Below are positions 1 through 6,130 of a DNA stretch of 7,365 nucleotides, one piece after another (position 1 is the first letter of the stretch; the number at the start of each line of letters is the position of its first letter). The translations under genes and the position numbers were made by a program. The stretch comes from Gemmatimonadales bacterium. GTDB lineage: Bacteria > Gemmatimonadota > Gemmatimonadetes > Gemmatimonadales > GWC2-71-9. The stretch is taken from assembly GCA_013816685.1 (NCBI GenBank), contig JACDDX010000080.1, forward strand, positions 1 to 7,365. Direction: 5' to 3'. The notes beneath the pieces were generated by a model. It was given only the letters and a program-made list of their open reading frames with translations. It ran no database searches and was not told the DNA's origin.

Positions 1-1
1 C

Positions 2-2092
2 GACCTTGGCCGCAGGGCCGCCGCCTGGACCGACCTGATCTACCTGCTGGTCTACCTGCTGCTGGTCGCGAGCGGTGAGACCTACTGGCGCCGCGCCCTT
101 CCCGCCGGCGCCGCTCCGGATGCGACCTTCCACGAGTCGCAGCCGCTCAGCCCGCTGCCCTATCTCGCCGCCATCCTGACCTACGGCCTCCTGCTCCTGG
201 TGTCGCTCCGGGAATGGATCGATCCGATCAGCGGCGTCGCGCTGGGTGCCGCAGCCGTGACGGTGCTCGTGCTCGCGCGGCAGTTCTTCGCGGTGCGCGA
301 GAACGTGCGGCTCCTGCGCGAAGCCGCCGCCCGGCAGAACGAGGCCCGCTTCCGCTCGCTGGTCCAGCACTCGTCCGACGTGATCTTCGTCGTGCGGACC
401 GACGGCACGGTGCGCTTCGTGAGCCCGTCGGTGTCGCGGGTCTTCGGCTACAATCCGACCACGCTGCTGGACACCAGGTTCACCGACCTCATCCATCCCG
501 ATGACCATGGCGGGCTCCATGCCTTCCTGCAGACCGCTGCACGGCTGCCCGGCGCGACCCCGCCGGTCGAATGGCGCGTCTGCCGGCCCGACGGTACCTG
601 GGTGCAGGCCGAGGCGGTGGGCACCAATCTGCTGCACGATCCGGAGGTCGGCGGCATCGTGCTCAACGCGCGCGACGTCAGCGAGCGGAAGCTGCTGGAG
701 CAGCAGCTCACCCATCAGGCCTTCCACGATCCGCTCACCGGGCTCGCCAATCGCGCGCTGTTTCGCGACCGGGTCAGCCATGCGCTGGTGCTCTCCCAGC
801 GGCATGGCGCCGAGCTCGCGGTCCTGTTCCTCGACCTGGACGATTTCAAGAAGATCAACGACAGCCTGGGCCACACCGAGGGCGATCGCCTGCTGGCAGC
901 GGTCGCCAAGCGGCTCCGCGCCTGCGCGCGTGAGTCCGATACCGTGGCGCGCCTCGGCGGTGACGAATTCGCGGTACTGATCGAAGGCACCGATGCCGAC
1001 GGCCGGACCGCGGTGGTAGTACGGGTCGCGGCGGCGCTCGCCGAGCCGCTGATGCTCGGCGGCGGTGAGGTGTACGTGCGCGCCAGCACCGGCCTCGCGA
1101 CGGCAACCGGCGGCGAGACCGCCGACGACCTGCTCCGCAACGCCGACGTCGCAATGTACAGTGCCAAGCGCGACGGCAAGGGACGCCACGCGATGTTCGA
1201 CCCGCGCATGTACGAGGATCTGCTGCGCCGGATGGAGACCGAGGACGCGCTCCGCCGCGCGATCGATGGCGGCGAGCTCTCGGTCGCCTACCAGCCGATC
1301 GTGACGCTGGAGACCGGACTGCTGGTCGGCGTCGAAGCGCTGGTACGGTGGGACCATCCGCGACTCGGCCGCCTCGCTCCGCAGCACTTCATCGCGCTGG
1401 CCGAGGAGACCGGACTGATCGTCTCGCTGGAAGAGTGGGTGCTGCGGGAGGCGGCCCGGCAGCTTCGCAGCTGGCGCGAGATCTGGCCCGGCGCGCCGAT
1501 CGTCATGACCGTCAATGTGAGCGGCCGTCACCTCATGGAGCCCGACGTGGTCTCCAAGATCCGCGGCGCCGTGAGCGAGGCGGGCGTGGACCCCAATGCG
1601 CTGGTCCTGGAGATTACCGAGAGCGTGCTGATGCAGCAGACCGACGGCGTGCTCGCCAAGCTGCGCGCCATTCGTGATTTCGGGATCCGGCTCGCCATCG
1701 ACGACTTCGGCACCGGCTACTCGTCGCTGAGCTATCTCCAGCGGTTTCCGATCGATATTCTCAAGATCGCGAAACCGTTCGTGGACGAGGTCACCGGCGG
1801 GGTCGAGCAGTCGGCCCTCGCGCGCGCCATCATCGGCCTCGGCGCGACGCTCCGGCTGCAGACGCTGGCGGAAGGGATCGAGCGCGAGGACCAGCGGAGC
1901 ACCCTGCTGAATCTGGGCTGCGAGCTGGGTCAGGGGTACCACTTCGCCCGTCCGCTGCCACCCGCGGAGATCGAGCGTTTTCTGCAGAGTCCGACCGTGC
2001 CGGTCGCCCCCTTCGTGCTGGCCCAGGACGGTGTGCCGGCCCTGCCGAGCGTGTCCGGCCCGCTGCGGAATCAGGACCCGGCGACCACCTGA
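2..2092 (+). CDS. Membrane-anchored PAS-GGDEF-EAL cyclic-di-GMP signalling protein (5' end outside the window)
   Basis: Predicted bifunctional c-di-GMP enzyme: the GGDEF domain makes c-di-GMP from two GTP and the EAL domain hydrolyses it to pGpG. The frame is open from nt 2, so the true start is upstream; an internal GTG at 200 is not credible because two membrane helices precede it. Numbering from nt 2, hydrophobic helices lie at about 8-24, 51-68 and 76-98. A PAS domain follows (about 117-229), then GGDEF (about 240-395) and EAL (about 411-662). The GGDEF motif is intact (319-323), with an inhibitory I-site RESD at 310-313. EAL residues present are Q431, E445-A-L, N505, E537, D567-D568, K588, E624 and Q644. 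The usual Asp two residues after the Lys (LKID) is Ala590 (LKIAKPFVDE), so phosphodiesterase activity is less certain than cyclase activity. A Pro/Val-rich tail of about 30 residues ends the protein. Its 3' end overlaps the convergent decarboxylase gene by 22 nt. Confidence 0.95.
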   Translation, partial: DLGRRAAAWTDLIYLLVYLLLVASGETYWRRALPAGAAPDATFHESQPLSPLPYLAAILTYGLLLLVSLREWIDPISGVALGAAAVTVLVLARQFFAVRENVRLLREAAARQNEARFRSLVQHSSDVIFVVRTDGTVRFVSPSVSRVFGYNPTTLLDTRFTDLIHPDDHGGLHAFLQTAARLPGATPPVEWRVCRPDGTWVQAEAVGTNLLHDPEVGGIVLNARDVSERKLLEQQLTHQAFHDPLTGLANRALFRDRVSHALVLSQRHGAELAVLFLDLDDFKKINDSLGHTEGDRLLAAVAKRLRACARESDTVARLGGDEFAVLIEGTDADGRTAVVVRVAAALAEPLMLGGGEVYVRASTGLATATGGETADDLLRNADVAMYSAKRDGKGRHAMFDPRMYEDLLRRMETEDALRRAIDGGELSVAYQPIVTLETGLLVGVEALVRWDHPRLGRLAPQHFIALAEETGLIVSLEEWVLREAARQLRSWREIWPGAPIVMTVNVSGRHLMEPDVVSKIRGAVSEAGVDPNALVLEITESVLMQQTDGVLAKLRAIRDFGIRLAIDDFGTGYSSLSYLQRFPIDILKIAKPFVDEVTGGVEQSALARAIIGLGATLRLQTLAEGIEREDQRSTLLNLGCELGQGYHFARPLPPAEIERFLQSPTVPVAPFVLAQDGVPALPSVSGPLRNQDPATT

Positions 2093-3465
2093 TTCCGGGC
2101 CTCCCGGACGATGTCCCACGCGAGGGCGACTTCGGCGGCACCGGTGCAGCGCTGGCCGACCGCGAGCCGGATGGCGTATCGTCCGCCGAGCCGGGTGTGC
2201 GTCAGGTGGACCCGGCGGGTCGCGTTCACCCGGGCGAGCAGCGCCGCATTGTGAGCGTCGAGCGCCGCCGCATCCGTCATTCCGGCCGGCCGGTGCCGGA
2301 ACACCACCAGCCCGAGCGGCGCGGGCGCCAGCAGTTCGAACTCAGGATCGGCCTCGACCCACCCAGCGAACGCCGTCCCCAGCGCCACGTGACGCCGCAC
2401 CATTTCGCGCAGGCCTTCCAGGCCGTAGCTCCGGATCACGAACCAGAGCTTGAGGGCGCGGAAGCGGCGGCCGAGCGGAATCCCCCAGTCGCGGAAGTTC
2501 ACGGCACCGTCGTCCGCGGATGTCCGGAGGTATTCGGGCGTGATCTGAAAGGTGCGCAGCAGTGCCGGCACGTCCCGCACGAAATACGCGGTGCAGTCGA
2601 AGTTCACCAGCATCCACTTATGCGGATTGAACACGAAGCTGTCGGCGTGCTCCACGCCGTCGAGCATGGCGCGCAGCTCGGGCACGATGGCCGCCGTGCC
2701 GGCATACGCGGCGTCGACATGGAGCCACACGCCGTGGCGCCGGCAGATTTCGCCGATGGCGGGCAGCGGATCGATCGCCGTGGAGGAGGTGGTGCCGACG
2801 GTCGCCACGACGCAGGCGGGCACCAGGCCGGCACGGCGGTCATCGGTGAGCTGCCGGTCGAGCGCCGCCGGGTTCATGGCGAAGTTGGTGTCGGTCGGAA
2901 TCCGCCGGAGCTGTTCGAGACCGTAGCCCGCGAGCTTCACGCCCTTGTCCACCGACGAGTGCGCCTCTTCGGATGCGTACACCGTTCGGGTACCCTCAGC
3001 CGCGCACTCGCGCGCCGAGAGCAGCGCGGTGAGCGTGGCGGTGGAGGCGGTGTCCTGAATGACGCCGGTGAAGCCGGGCGGCAATCGCAGCATGCCGGCC
3101 AGCCACGCCATCGTCGTCTGCTCGAGCTCGGTTGCCGCCGGCGAGGTCGCCCACGACATGCACTGCGCGCCCAGCGTCGCGGTGAGCATCTCGGCGAGAA
3201 TCGACGGCGGACTGTTGTTGGCCGGGAAGTAGCCGAACCAGCCGGGATGGTTCCAGTGAGTCATGCCCGGCAGGATGAGGTGGCGGAAATCGTCGAAGAT
3301 CCGTGGGAACGGCTCGCCCCGGTCGGGGGCCGCGACGGGCAGCCGGTCACGGATCTCGCCCGGATGGACAGCCGGGGTCACGGGGAGCGATCCGACATCG
3401 CGCAGGTAGTCTGCCATCCAATCCACCAGCGCGTGCGCGCGGTGGCGAAACTCCTCGGGCTGCAT
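2071..3465 (-). CDS. PLP-dependent aromatic-L-amino-acid decarboxylase family protein (group II)
   Basis: Cytosolic pyridoxal-phosphate enzyme predicted to decarboxylate an aromatic amino acid (Tyr, Phe, Trp or DOPA type) to its amine. The 464-aa length matches the family. Visible landmarks are the substrate-side segment THWNHPGWFGYFPANNSP (about 69-86), the PLP-stacking His169 in EEAHSS, Asp251 in HVDAAYAG for the pyridine nitrogen, and the Schiff-base Lys283 in NPHKW. The catalytic-loop Tyr312 (TPEYLRT) is kept, which favours a true decarboxylase over the aldehyde-synthase variants that carry Phe there. The later segment IPLGRRFRALKLWFV is also typical. The ATG at 3465 was chosen because family homology starts at MQPEEFRHRAHALVDWM. 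An upstream in-frame start at 3525 would add 20 unrelated residues and run into the divergent transporter relic. No Shine-Dalgarno is seen; TATCTT lies 6 nt upstream. The exact substrate cannot be read from the sequence. Confidence 0.93.
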   Translation of the reverse strand: MQPEEFRHRAHALVDWMADYLRDVGSLPVTPAVHPGEIRDRLPVAAPDRGEPFPRIFDDFRHLILPGMTHWNHPGWFGYFPANNSPPSILAEMLTATLGAQCMSWATSPAATELEQTTMAWLAGMLRLPPGFTGVIQDTASTATLTALLSARECAAEGTRTVYASEEAHSSVDKGVKLAGYGLEQLRRIPTDTNFAMNPAALDRQLTDDRRAGLVPACVVATVGTTSSTAIDPLPAIGEICRRHGVWLHVDAAYAGTAAIVPELRAMLDGVEHADSFVFNPHKWMLVNFDCTAYFVRDVPALLRTFQITPEYLRTSADDGAVNFRDWGIPLGRRFRALKLWFVIRSYGLEGLREMVRRHVALGTAFAGWVEADPEFELLAPAPLGLVVFRHRPAGMTDAAALDAHNAALLARVNATRRVHLTHTRLGGRYAIRLAVGQRCTGAAEVALAWDIVREARNQVVAGS

Positions 3466-3471
3466 GCAGAC

Positions 3472-3477
3472 AAGATA
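3472..3477 (-). promoter_or_regulatory. Possible -10 element of a leaderless promoter for the decarboxylase
   Basis: On the minus strand TATCTT (TANNNT pattern) ends 6 nt before the ATG at 3465. Transcription would then begin at or next to the start codon. No Shine-Dalgarno-like sequence lies between, and no clear -35 hexamer is visible. This supports the 3465 start. It is a short motif, so a chance match is possible. Confidence 0.4.
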
Positions 3478-3506
3478 GTGGTCCGCGGAGTGCCGCCCTG
3501 CGCTGG

Positions 3507-3740
3507 ATGATGCTGGCCCAGCCATTCTTCGCGTTGATGAACGTCTGCACCCGGCTCGGCGCCCGCGAGCTTTCCTGGGCCGAGATCGCCGCGGTGCGCT
3601 TGACCTATCTGGCGGCCATTCCCGTGTTCGGCGAGCGACGTACGGCGTGGCAACTCGCCGGATCCGGGCTGGTCATCGTCGCCGGCATTCTGGTGACCGC
3701 GGGCGGCCGCGTCCGGACCGCAGCACCGGGGCGCTTATAA
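3507..3740 (+). pseudogene. Internally deleted EamA/DMT-family transporter relic
   Basis: The frame encodes about 77 residues from ATG 3507 (a second ATG follows at 3510). Residues 1-30 (MLAQPFFALMNVCTRL then LSWAEIAAVR) look like helix 1 and the following loop of a drug/metabolite transporter. Residues from about 34 (AAIPVFGERRTAWQLAGSG then LVIVAGILV) look like the end of helix 9 and helix 10 of the same family. Full-length members are about 290-300 aa with ten helices, so roughly 215-220 residues are missing. The join lies at about codons 31-36 (nt 3597-3615), and the frame is kept across it. The relic is divergent from the decarboxylase, 41 nt away, and its stop codon falls inside the TATAAT upstream of the glycosylase. 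It could be a remnant of an exporter linked to the decarboxylase, which is inference. An assembly collapse is the main alternative; an SMR-type small transporter is unlikely because four helices are not present. Confidence 0.6.
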
Positions 3741-3741
3741 T
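3736..3741 (+). promoter_or_regulatory. Perfect TATAAT -10 element, probable leaderless promoter of the glycosylase unit
   Basis: TATAAT ends 5 nt before the ATG at 3747, so the expected transcription start falls on or beside that ATG. The intervening TGGGT has no useful Shine-Dalgarno. No TTGACA-like -35 is found about 17 nt upstream. The element overlaps the TAA stop (3738-3740) of the transporter relic. A perfect consensus in such GC-rich DNA at this exact distance is unlikely to be chance. Confidence 0.55.
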
Positions 3742-3746
3742 TGGGT

Positions 3747-4463
3747 ATGCCGGCCGATGGCCTCTGCTACGATCCCGACGCGGCGCGACGGCACCTGTCG
3801 GACGCCGATCCGAAACTCGCCGCGCTCATCGAGCGCGTCGGGGAGTTTCGCATGCGGCCGCCGCGTGCACAGAGCGTGTTCGCCGCGCTGATGGAGTCGA
3901 TCGTCTATCAGCAGTTGAGCGGCAAGGCTGCCGCGACGATTCTCGGTCGCGTCTGCGGGTGCTTTGCGCCGAAGCAGTTCCCCACCCCGCGCGATCTCCT
4001 CGCCCTGCCGCCGGAACGCCTTCGCGCCGCCGGTCTGTCGGCCGCCAAGATGCTCGCGGTGCGCGATCTTGCCGCCCGGACGCTCGACGGCACGGTGCCC
4101 ACGCTTGCCCGCGCACGGCGGCTGGACGACGAGGCGATCGTCGAGCGGCTGATCGTGGTGCGCGGCATCGGCCGCTGGACGGTGGAGATGCTGCTCATTT
4201 TCCGTCTGGGGCGGCCCGACGTGCTGCCGCTCGCCGACCTCGGCGTGCGGAAGGGGTTCGCGCGGACCTTCACCCGCAGCCGGATGCCGGCTGCAACGGC
4301 GATGCTGCGTCGCGCGGAGCGCTGGCGTCCCTATCGCAGCGTGGCGAGCTGGTACCTCTGGCGCGCGCTCGACACCCCGGCCCTGTCCGTGCCCCTCATT
4401 GCCCCGGACTCCGATGCCGCCGTCATGGCGAACGCCGTCAGTGAACGCAGGAGACTCGCATGA
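3747..4463 (+). CDS. DNA-3-methyladenine glycosylase, AlkA/Mag1-type HhH-GPD family
   Basis: Base-excision-repair enzyme predicted to remove alkylated purines such as 3-methyladenine from DNA, leaving abasic sites. The protein is 238 aa, the compact form without the extra N-terminal domain of E. coli AlkA. Visible features are the helix segment SVFAALMESIVYQQLSGKAA (44-63) and the helix-hairpin-helix VVRGIGRWTVEMLLIF (about 137-152), which binds the DNA backbone. The catalytic Asp is probably D164 in LPLADLGVRKGFAR. The C-terminal ERWRPYRSVASWYLWRA (191-207) is typical of this family. ATG 3747 was chosen over the in-frame TTG at 3741: only TTG-GGT-ATG would be added, and the TATAAT would then overlap the coding region. 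Its stop overlaps the next gene's start as ATGA, so the two are probably translationally coupled. The specific substrate range is not visible. Confidence 0.92.
   Translation: MPADGLCYDPDAARRHLSDADPKLAALIERVGEFRMRPPRAQSVFAALMESIVYQQLSGKAAATILGRVCGCFAPKQFPTPRDLLALPPERLRAAGLSAAKMLAVRDLAARTLDGTVPTLARARRLDDEAIVERLIVVRGIGRWTVEMLLIFRLGRPDVLPLADLGVRKGFARTFTRSRMPAATAMLRRAERWRPYRSVASWYLWRALDTPALSVPLIAPDSDAAVMANAVSERRRLA
4449..4454 (+). promoter_or_regulatory. Shine-Dalgarno site AGGAGA for the 4460 gene
   Basis: AGGAGA lies 5 nt before the ATG at 4460, inside the last codons of the glycosylase gene. It fixes the start of the coupled gene and contrasts with the leaderless-looking first gene of the unit. 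Confidence 0.7.
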
Positions 4464-5023
4464 CCCCGAACCCGGTTCCTCCGCCGCTCACCGACTATGA
4501 CCCGAGCGTCCCCGCCGTCGAGCTGGTCTGTGACCGCCTCGCCGACCTCGGTCTCGCCGTCGGCGCTGATACCGCGAGGAGTCTCTTGCGCGAGGTGATC
4601 GCGCTCGAAGCCGCGCGGCTGGATGCCCGCCTGCTCGAGGGGCTGGAGACCTCGCTCGAGACCGTGCGGGTCGCGACGCAGTCCGCCCTGGCGCTCCTCC
4701 GCGCGCACGCCGGCGACGGGTCCGGGCAGAGCGACGCCTCACTTGCCCATCGCACGGCGACGCTCGGTGCCGGTAGCACCGTCCCTCGCGTGCCGGCTGC
4801 GCCAACTGAGCCGGCACGAGTGCAACGGCCAGCTCCCGAGCCCGTGCCCGAGCCGGCACCCGTCGCGCGCACGCGGCCGGTCGTCGAGCCCGCGCCTCCC
4901 CCCCAGCCGGCTCCTGCTCAGCGGGAGCCGGAGCCGCCCGCACGCACTGAGCGGCCTCCCCGCCCCGACTTCGAGGAAGAGATCGAACGCCGGCCGGTGT
5001 TCAAGCGTCCGCGAGGACGGTAG
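4460..5023 (+). CDS. Uncharacterised protein with helical N-terminus and proline-rich C-terminus, coupled to the glycosylase
   Basis: I do not recognise this family. The 187-aa product has no signal peptide or membrane segment, so it is probably cytosolic. Residues about 15-85 are Leu/Ala/Glu-rich and likely helical (AVELVCDRLADLGL, then SLLREVIALEAARLDARL and a further helix to about 82). Residues about 86-108 are Gly/Ser/Ala-rich. Residues about 109-169 are strongly Pro/Glu/Ala/Arg-rich with many EP, PAP and RP steps and are likely disordered. The tail is charged (FEEEIERRPVFKRPRGR, 171-187), acidic then basic, and could contact DNA, RNA or a protein. The gene starts inside the glycosylase stop codon (ATGA) with a good AGGAGA site. 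Co-expression suggests a link to the glycosylase, but gene order alone does not prove a repair role. Codon use looks like its neighbour's, so it is native rather than recently acquired. Confidence 0.8.
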   Translation: MTPNPVPPPLTDYDPSVPAVELVCDRLADLGLAVGADTARSLLREVIALEAARLDARLLEGLETSLETVRVATQSALALLRAHAGDGSGQSDASLAHRTATLGAGSTVPRVPAAPTEPARVQRPAPEPVPEPAPVARTRPVVEPAPPPQPAPAQREPEPPARTERPPRPDFEEEIERRPVFKRPRGR

Positions 5024-5486
5024 GCCACGGCGTTAGAGCCGCAGATCCAGACCATCGAGAACGACTGTAGAGAGAGGGTCAGCGCGGAAGGGAGCGGGGC
5101 GCTCCACGAGGCCTACCGCTCGGGTCCGGGGGAATCGCGTGCTCAGAACGGCCGCCAAGCTCTGCCGCCCGTACCTGCAATGGTTCGGCGACGCGAGCTA
5201 TCAGTGCCGCTCAAGCTCCTCGAGCAGTGAACTGCTGCGCCACAATTTCACTTTGCAGCCTGCGAAGAGGTCAGGCGGATCTGTCATCCCAGCAGCCTTC
5301 CTGCGACCGGCGTAGGACGGTCGACAGACAGTGGATCAGTAGTTAATACACCAGGCCGGTCATCAGGCGCAAATCCACCAGGAGCGAGTGTGGAAGGTCA
5401 TCTGTGGGTCGTCGACGGCGCCTTCGCAGCCGGGTGGCCGGATGGCGGCAGGCTCGATCGACTGATCGACGCTTCAGCGCGAGGGG
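5024..5486. other. Intergenic stretch without a convincing gene; left edge of the accessory zone
   Basis: About 460 nt separate the Pro-rich gene from the small minus-strand genes. Base composition becomes more mixed, with AT-richer patches near 5235-5260 and 5335-5375. Only short frames occur. There is a 6-bp-stem hairpin at 5304-5323 (CGACCG/CGGTCG, 8-nt loop) and another at 5454-5469 (TCGATC/GATCGA, 4-nt loop). Neither has a T-run, so neither reads as a standard terminator. No tRNA, CRISPR or convincing promoter was found. Confidence 0.6.
5201..5287 (-). pseudogene. Possible 28-aa remnant of a small hypothetical gene
   Basis: An ATG at 5287 on the minus strand opens 28 codons (MTDPPDLFAGCKVKLWR, then SSSLLEELERH). 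An AGGAAGG sequence lies about 8 nt upstream. The residue pattern (a CK..LWR segment followed by a Leu/Glu heptad-like run) looks coded and resembles the start of small helical accessory proteins. It ends early at TGA. It could be a truncated relic, a very short real protein, or chance. The same-strand small genes further right make a decayed companion plausible. Confidence 0.2.
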
Positions 5487-5771
5487 TCACCGGGACTTCT
5501 TCCGCACCCGGTCCATCAGCTCCACGAACTCATCCGGATCCGGCAGCGCCACCTGCCGAGTCTCCGCCGCCTGCTGGATTCGGAGCTTGATTTCTCCAAC
5601 CTCGACCTCGCTGTACTTCTCGGCGTTCCGAGGCTGATGGATGTACGACCAGGCGGCCTTGATCCGGCCCGGCGTGTCGATCGGGTACTTGTTGTTCACC
5701 GGGTCGGCGAAGGTCGCGTCGCCATACTTCTCGAGGACCTCGGCCGGATCCGCTTCATGCCGACGGCGCAT
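5487..5771 (-). CDS. Small conserved protein, DUF6582-like
   Basis: The 94-aa protein carries a segment I associate with the DUF6582-type domain: FADPVNNKYPIDTPGRIKAA (21-40) followed by WSYIHQPRNAEKYS (41-54). A helix rich in Ile, Lys and Arg follows (EVEVGEIKLRIQQAA, about 55-69). The C-terminus is charged (DEFVELMDRVRKKSR). This domain is of unknown function and is seen alone or at the ends of phage-associated proteins; the family assignment is from memory of the motif. The ATG at 5771 was chosen because GGAGA lies 10 nt upstream (5782-5786). A TTG at 5798 would add nine residues with weaker support. It lies 67 nt downstream of the CPVH protein on the same strand, suggesting one transcript. 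No membrane segment or signal peptide is seen. Confidence 0.72.
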   Translation of the reverse strand: MRRRHEADPAEVLEKYGDATFADPVNNKYPIDTPGRIKAAWSYIHQPRNAEKYSEVEVGEIKLRIQQAAETRQVALPDPDEFVELMDRVRKKSR

Positions 5772-5838
5772 CAACCGAGCGTCTCCAGGCCTAGCCAAGC
5801 AGTGCCCTGACGGCCGCGCGCAGGCGTCGTCACGAGAG

Positions 5839-6054
5839 TCATGAGGTCGTGTCCTTCTCTACGCCGAGGCGCTCGTGAACCATCGCGGTCAACACCTCGC
5901 AGCAGGTGTGCAGGTTGGTCTCCGCGATCGACCCCGCCGAGCTTAGGAACTCGATCCGCGGGGCCTCACCATGGACAGGGCAGCGGAGATCGTCGATGCG
6001 CTTCTGATTTTCCTCGGCGACCTGCCGCAGGAGGCTGTCCGAATCGAACTCCAT
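5839..6054 (-). CDS. Small cysteine-containing hypothetical protein (CPVH ... CC)
   Basis: The gene encodes 71 residues with a very good ribosome site: GAGGTG at 6060-6065, 5 nt before the ATG. The N-terminus is a charged helix (SLLRQVAEENQKRIDDL, about 7-23). Then comes RCPVHGEAPRIEF (24-36) and, after a short loop, LHTCCEVLTAMVHERLG (49-64). Cys25, His28, Cys51 and Cys52 could form a small metal site or a disulfide. The layout CPxHG ... CC followed by an amphipathic helix recurs in small bacterial hypothetical proteins, but I cannot give a function. The right end of the insertion zone begins 76 nt upstream: the IS630 transposase is transcribed toward this gene with no obvious terminator between them. 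It is probably co-transcribed with the DUF6582-like gene that follows. Confidence 0.7.
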   Translation of the reverse strand: MEFDSDSLLRQVAEENQKRIDDLRCPVHGEAPRIEFLSSAGSIAETNLHTCCEVLTAMVHERLGVEKDTTS

Positions 6055-6059
6055 ATCGT

Positions 6060-6065
6060 CACCTC
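6060..6065 (-). promoter_or_regulatory. Strong Shine-Dalgarno GAGGTG for the CPVH protein
   Basis: Read on the minus strand, GAGGTG sits 5 nt before the ATG at 6054. It is the best ribosome binding site in the window and is the main reason to treat the 71-codon frame as a real gene. Confidence 0.7.
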
Positions 6066-6130
6066 GTGGTTAGGGCGTTCGTGCGGCCGAGCAGACGCTG
6101 AGCTCACCAATCGACTTCGAACGCAAGAGC

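Noticed and set aside
200..2092. Start of the c-di-GMP gene at the GTG of position 200
   Set aside because: The same frame is open to the left edge and encodes two further hydrophobic helices that fit the membrane-sensor layout, so the gene begins outside the window.
2197..3510. 437-codon open frame on the plus strand
   Set aside because: It lies opposite the well-supported decarboxylase, has a His/Arg/Gly-rich composition with no recognisable domain, and is the expected antisense shadow of a GC-rich gene.
5006..5019. CGTCC-GCGA-GGACG hairpin at the end of the proline-rich gene as a terminator
   Set aside because: The stem is only 5 bp, lies within the coding sequence, and is not followed by a T-run.
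5028..5045. GTTAGAG near the start of the empty region as a possible integron attC core
   Set aside because: The core needs GTTRRRY and the last base here is G. No matching partner core or folded attC structure is seen, and there is no integrase.
5321..5349. TCGACA and TAATAC spaced 17 nt apart as a plus-strand sigma-70 promoter
   Set aside because: The -35 is good, but the -10 matches consensus at only three positions and no credible plus-strand gene follows.
5390..5637. Two overlapping plus-strand frames of 66 and 77 codons
   Set aside because: Both run opposite the DUF6582-like gene or into it, have no ribosome site of note, and show Arg/Ser/Pro-rich shadow composition.
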